64,000 bases of DNA, taken from NCBI GenBank assembly GCA_017871115.1, contig JAFCIZ010000006.1:1364001-1428000 (forward strand), in the 5' to 3' direction. Made by a program: the position numbers and the translations under genes. Origin of the DNA: Cunninghamella blakesleeana. Its lineage: Eukaryota > Mucoromycota > Mucoromycetes > Mucorales > Cunninghamellaceae. Under the pieces are notes generated by a model, which was not told the origin of the DNA, ran no database searches, and saw only the letters and a program-made list of their open reading frames with translations. Positions 59,740-64,000 of this stretch are shown piece after piece (positions within the stretch are counted from its first letter, which is position 1; every line of letters starts with the position of its first letter).

Positions 59740-60298
59740 CGATCCATGGTGGAATCCTGCTGCAGAATGTAAGTTAAAATAAAAATAAAATATAATTTAT
59801 AATATATAGCTTATAAATAAATACCAAAATTAATATTATTTTTATTTCTTCCCTTTTCTTTTATAACCATCTTTTAGTACAAGTATGTATTCCAAGTTAT
59901 AATTACTATTATTGCTATTATTGCTTTGTTTGAAAAAAAAATTGGATTACTAAATTTATGTATTATATTTATTTTATTTTATTTTAAGGCTATGGATAGA
60001 ATTCATAGATTAGGTCAGCATCGACCTATTCGAATCACGAGATTAATTATTGAAAATAGTATTGAAAGTCGTATTGTTCAATTACAGGAAAAGAAAACAG
60101 CTTTAGTAAGCTCTACAATCGGTAATATTAAATAAATAATAATAATAGTAGTATAAAATATATATTTTATTTAAAATCATATACACTAATTCTATATTTA
60201 CATTATTTTATTTTATTTTGCATTGTATTATAGACAAGGACCTATCTGCTATGGATCGTCTCAGTGTTGATGATTTTAAATTTCTTTTCCTCATGTAA
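55467..60298 (+). CDS. RAD16: nucleotide-excision-repair SNF2/RING ATPase Rad16
   Basis: Twenty exons (55467..56136, 56263..56450, 56520..56705, 56834..56854, 56952..57038, 57149..57221, 57309..57368, 57455..57618, 57731..57827, 57930..58032, 58140..58405, 58507..58652, 58770..59071, 59169..59184, 59318..59427, 59529..59624, 59740..59768, 59878..59882, 59989..60121, 60234..60298) give 938 residues, all in phase. A charged N-terminus of about 290 residues precedes the SNF2 core: [15 protein letters not shown] loop GMGKT at 359-363, DEAH at 467-470, a zinc-rich insert (CKQCDC..CDHCNH), a C3HC4 RING finger (about 679-735) and the helicase C-terminal part ending [11 protein letters not shown]. 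Rad16 works with Rad7 in repair of silent DNA and as part of a ubiquitin ligase. One exon is 5 nt and another 16 nt. Confidence 0.95.
59705..59737. repeat. (AT)n microsatellite at a RAD16 acceptor
   Basis: About 16 AT units run directly into the TTAG acceptor of exon 17, leaving almost no pyrimidine tract. Confidence 0.85.
59878..59882 (+). other. 5-nt microexon of RAD16
   Basis: The exon TACAA lies between a TTTTAG acceptor and a GTATGT donor. The preceding exon ends GAA T and the following one begins GCT ATG GAT, so it creates TTA CAA. The protein then reads [16 protein letters not shown], matching the spacing of Rad16 orthologs (E-x-Q before the DRxHRxGQ motif). Skipping it would shift the frame. 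Confidence 0.85.
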
Positions 60299-61163
60299 TT
60301 AATGATTAACCAATTTATAATATTTTCATTTTATTTAAAAAATCCTTTTCCATATATATACATACACACTTATATATATAATTTGCATTTTATTCATATA
60401 CATATACATTCAATTAAAATTACAATTTCTTTTTCTTTTTTAAAGTAATACTGTTTCTATAATATCACCTTTTTTAAATAACAAACAATGATAAAAATAA
60501 GAAATAAAATATGACAGCATTTATTAAAATAAAAATATACAAATTAAAATAATCGATCCTTGATATATACCATATAAATTTTTTTTTTCAGGATATATCA
60601 TCAGTTATTTTTTTACAATTTAGTAAGGAAACTTTTAAAGTTTATAATGCGTTTTGGGACGGAGATATAAGTTAGCAAGATTATCTTTACTCTTTTTATT
60701 ATTATCTTGAGATATTATATAATGACTTAAAGCTGTATTAAACATATTTTTCTTTTAATTATAAAATTCAAAATATATTTTATTTTATTAAAAAAATATT
60801 ATTATCGCTATTGGTTATTATTTTTAGTGTCAAAAGAGATAAAATGAGATTTTTTTATAAATATAAATATAAAGTTAGTCATTAAAACAATGATAATCTA
60901 TGATTATTTCACTTTTTCTTTTTCTTTTAGATCTGGGTTTTAAAAGAAAATCAAAAATCTATTTCCATATTTAGTTGAACGGCATATAAAAATATCCTTA
61001 ATTTTTTATAAAAAAATCTTTCTTTCTTTCTCTTTTCTTTTTTTTTTTCGTTTTTATTATTTTTTTAATATTATTTTGTATATAATTAATCAAAACCAAT
61101 AAATACTAAACATAAATATATATATATAAATATATAATATATAAAAAATAAATAATATTCATC
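60299..61163. other. intergenic, 0.87 kb
   Basis: The 3' flank of RAD16 and the promoter of LYS2. AT-rich, with a pyrimidine-rich stretch at about 61015-61055 before the LYS2 start. I did not recognise a Gcn4-type TGACTC site. No gene is visible. Confidence 0.5.
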
Positions 61164-62932
61164 ATGGTAAACGCTATACAAGAAACAACAAATACTACTA
61201 CAACTTCAGAAAGGCTACAAGGTTGGAAGAAGCGATTATCTAATTTGGCAGATTTACAAGTGCCAACGGATTATCCACGTCCTTTACATACACGCACTGT
61301 TGAAGAAGTTCAAACCTATGAATTGCCAGAAAAGACTCTTTTAAGTATTTTACAATTATCTATGAACGATCAATTGAAAGCAACTCCCTTTTCTATATTA
61401 TTGGCCGCCTTTGCTGTTTTATTACAAAGGTATACTGGTGACGAAGAATTTGCTGTTGGTTCTTCTTCAACAACTGGTAATCCTTTAGCTTTACGCCTTA
61501 GTGTAGATCCTACCAATACATTTCAGCAGGTTGTTCAAATGGTTCAAAAGGTAATTTTAATACTTTTTATAAATTAATAATAGCATACATATATTAAGGG
61601 AAATATAAAGAATAAAGAAAAAGAGAAAAAGTAGAAAGAATAATGAAAAAAAGAGATTTAAAAATAATAATAAAAGTACATAATAACAATAGTGAATAGG
61701 GAATATTTTTTTTAAAAAAAAATACGCGCATAAAAAACATTAGGATATTTTTATTAATATATATATTTATTTATTTAATATTATTCAGATTGAACAAGAA
61801 TCTTTAGAAAATGAAGTTCCTTTTGAAAAATTAGTAGACTTGATGAATGAAGGTGTAGATCCAGATAGTAGAAGACCTATATTTCGTGTATGTTTTTATA
61901 ATGAAACTGATACACCATCACAAACCCAATTATCATATACATCTACCAATGCAGATCTTACCGTCTTTATTACATCCGATACCTCAAGTTCTTTAAGAAC
62001 ATCCTTTTTAAGACCTATTACCATTCGTATTGTTTATAATCAAATATTATTTACATCTATTCGTATCCAATACTTATTATCTCAAATCACTATCATATTA
62101 AATGAAGCTGCATCTTCTTCTTCTTTGGCTGTTGGACAAATCTCATTAGCTGATACAAATGAAAACTCACCTTTACCTGATCCTACAACTGATCTTCATT
62201 GGTCCTTATGGCGTGGAGCTATTCCTCATATTTTTGCTGCCAACGCTAAGTCTCATCCTGAACGTCCTTGTGTAATTGAATCTTCTGATCATGGCGATAC
62301 TACAACTTATACTTATCGGCACATTCACCATGCTTCCAATATGATTGCTCATTATTTAATTGAAAAAGGTATTCGTCGTGAAGATGTTGTTATGATTTAT
62401 GCTTATCGTGGCGTTGATTTGGTCATTGCCATTATGGGTGTTCTTGCTGCTGGAGCTACATTTAGTGTTATTGGTAAGTAAATATATATATATACAAAAA
62501 AGAGTAATAATAGATATATTTTTAAAAAAAGAAGGATTGTGTGATATGATTATAACATTGGTTAATTTCCTATTTTTTTTAAAAAAAAAATATAGATCCT
62601 GCCTATCCTCCTGCAAGACAAGAAATTTATTTATCTGTTGCTAATCCTCGTGGTTTGATTGTCATATCTGAAGCAGGTAAAATTGCACCTTCAGTACGTG
62701 AATATATTAAAAAGGAGCAAGATATTATTTGTGAAATACCTGGACTCAAAATTGGCCATGATGGATCTCTTTGTGGTGGTACTTTACCTGATTCTCTTAA
62801 TGATGTTCTCAATAGTGTACGTGGTAAAGCTTCTCAAGATGTAGATGTAGTTATTGGCCCTGATAGTATAGGCACTTTAAGTTTCACCAGCGGGTCTACT
62901 GGTATTCCTAAAGGTATAGTATGCAAAAGATT

Positions 62933-62964
<32 letters not shown>

Positions 62965-64000
62965 ATGCTCAAATTAATTAAACTTTATTATTTTCAATTT
63001 TTTTTATTTATTTTTTTAAATAGGCGTTCGTGGTCGTCACTTTTCTTTAACTCATTTCTATCCATGGATGGGAGAAACATTTGGTATTTCTGAAAAGGAT
63101 AAATTTACTATGCTTTCTGGTATTGCTCATGATCCTATACAACGTGATATTTTTACACCTTTATTCTTTGGCGCAGAATTATATATCCCTACTTCAGAAG
63201 ATATTGGTATTCCTGGAAGACTTGCTGAATGGATGTATCGTACACAAGTAACTATTACTCATTTAACACCTGCTATGGGTCAACTTTTATCATCACATGC
63301 TCAAAATGAAATTCCAACATTAAAAAATGCATTTTTTGTTGGTGACATCTTGACTAAGCGTGATGCTGCTCGTATCCAAAAATATGCACCAAATGTCTCT
63401 GTCATTAATATGTATGGTACTACTGAAACGCAACGCTCTGTCTCTCATTTTATTGTACCACCTCGTTCTTCTCATCCTGCCTTCCTTAGTTCTCAAAAAG
63501 ATGTCATCCCTGCTGGTACTGGTATGGTCAATGTACAATTATTAGTTGTCAATCGCCATGATAGAACAAAAATGTGTGGTGTGGGTGAAATTGGTGAAAT
63601 CTATGTTCGTGCTCCTGGTTTAGCAGAAGGCTATTTAAGATTACCAGATGCTACAAATGAAAAATTCATTCCCAATTGGTTTGTAGAAAATCCCTATGAA
63701 GAGAATAGTAAGGTAGATGAATCTTTAGTAGAAGGCGATGCATGGAAAAAATATTGGTTTGGTAAACGTGACCGTATGTATCGATCTGGTGATTTAGGGC
63801 GTTATTTACCTGATGGTACTGTTGAATGTACTGGTCGTGCTGATGATCAAGTGAAAATCCGTGGGTTCCGTATCGAATTAGGAGAAATTGATACTCATCT
63901 TTCTCAGCATCCTATGATTCGTGAAAATACTACTTTGGTTCGTCGTGATAAGAATGAAGATCAAACTTTAGTTGCTTACTTTGTACCTGTACAAAACTTG
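61164..64000 (+). CDS. LYS2: alpha-aminoadipate reductase large subunit (Lys2), 5' part
   Basis: Four exons are visible (61164..61550, 61789..62473, 62596..62913, 63024..64000, open at the window edge), giving 789 codons of a protein that is normally about 1400 residues. The N-terminus ([20 protein letters not shown]) and condensation-like region are typical of Lys2. The adenylation domain follows, with core motifs [37 protein letters not shown] and [19 protein letters not shown]. The carrier-protein and NADPH-reductase domains must lie beyond 64000. Lys2 activates alpha-aminoadipate with ATP, loads it on its phosphopantetheine arm and reduces it to the semialdehyde, a fungus-specific step of lysine synthesis. 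It needs activation by the transferase Lys5. No break is seen in the visible part. Confidence 0.96.

Overview
The window is a nuclear contig from an AT-rich filamentous fungus, most likely an early-diverging (Mucoromycota/Mucorales-type) species. Evidence: very AT-rich intergenic DNA with long A/T homopolymers and (AT)n tracts, many short GT-AG introns (mostly 50-250 nt) in almost every gene, the standard genetic code, and fungal proteins such as alpha-aminoadipate reductase (Lys2), the GTP/GDP carrier Ggc1, Rad16 and an Mtf2-like mitochondrial protein. The species assignment is inference. Exon coordinates were worked out by hand from splice signals, reading phase and protein-family continuity.

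Layout, left to right. 1-5.4 kb: a possible gene end, ribosomal protein eL13 (+), and a 14-exon gamma-glutamyltransferase-family gene (-). 5.9-7.9 kb: an acidic nuclear-type protein with a NET-like motif (-). 9.7-13.6 kb: F-BAR/RhoGAP protein (+). 15.4-16.8 kb: PH-domain protein (+). 17.6-18.5 kb: Cox11 (-). 19.7-21.0 kb: decayed Hsp70 pseudogene (+). 22.1-24.0 kb: cytochrome P450 (+). 24.4-25.9 kb: class II eIF4E/4EHP (-). 26.9-27.6 kb: unknown coiled-coil protein (-). 27.6-30.8 kb: a 3.3-kb gene-poor stretch. 30.8-37.6 kb: three metabolic genes on the minus strand (Ggc1 carrier, nitronate monooxygenase, aldehyde dehydrogenase). 38.7-44.3 kb: a complete Ty3/Gypsy-type LTR retrotransposon (-) with two 298-bp LTRs that read as identical, a 4-bp target duplication and one intact Gag-Pol frame. 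44.3-48.6 kb: VPS34 PI3-kinase (+), whose start codon lies 50 bp past the target duplication of the retrotransposon. 49.3-50.4 kb: LOG-type phosphoribohydrolase (+). 50.6-51.6 kb: coiled-coil protein (-). 52.7-53.1 kb: small membrane protein (+). 53.7-55.0 kb: Mtf2-like protein (+). 55.5-60.3 kb: RAD16 (+, 20 exons). 61.2-64.0 kb: LYS2 (+, runs off the end).

Most genes are unrelated housekeeping functions: translation, mitochondrial biogenesis, membrane traffic, DNA repair and lysine synthesis. I see no gene cluster with a single pathway. The nitronate monooxygenase and aldehyde dehydrogenase are adjacent and co-oriented and could act in series, but this is inference. The most notable observations are: the apparently very young Gypsy insertion between the divergent ALDH and VPS34 genes; two independent 5-nt microexons (GGT and RAD16) and an 8-nt first coding exon; a phase-supported GC-AG intron inside the VPS34 kinase domain; a decayed Hsp70 copy; and a NET-like motif in an otherwise unrecognised acidic protein. 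I did not find a clear new defence, toxin or mobile system beyond these.
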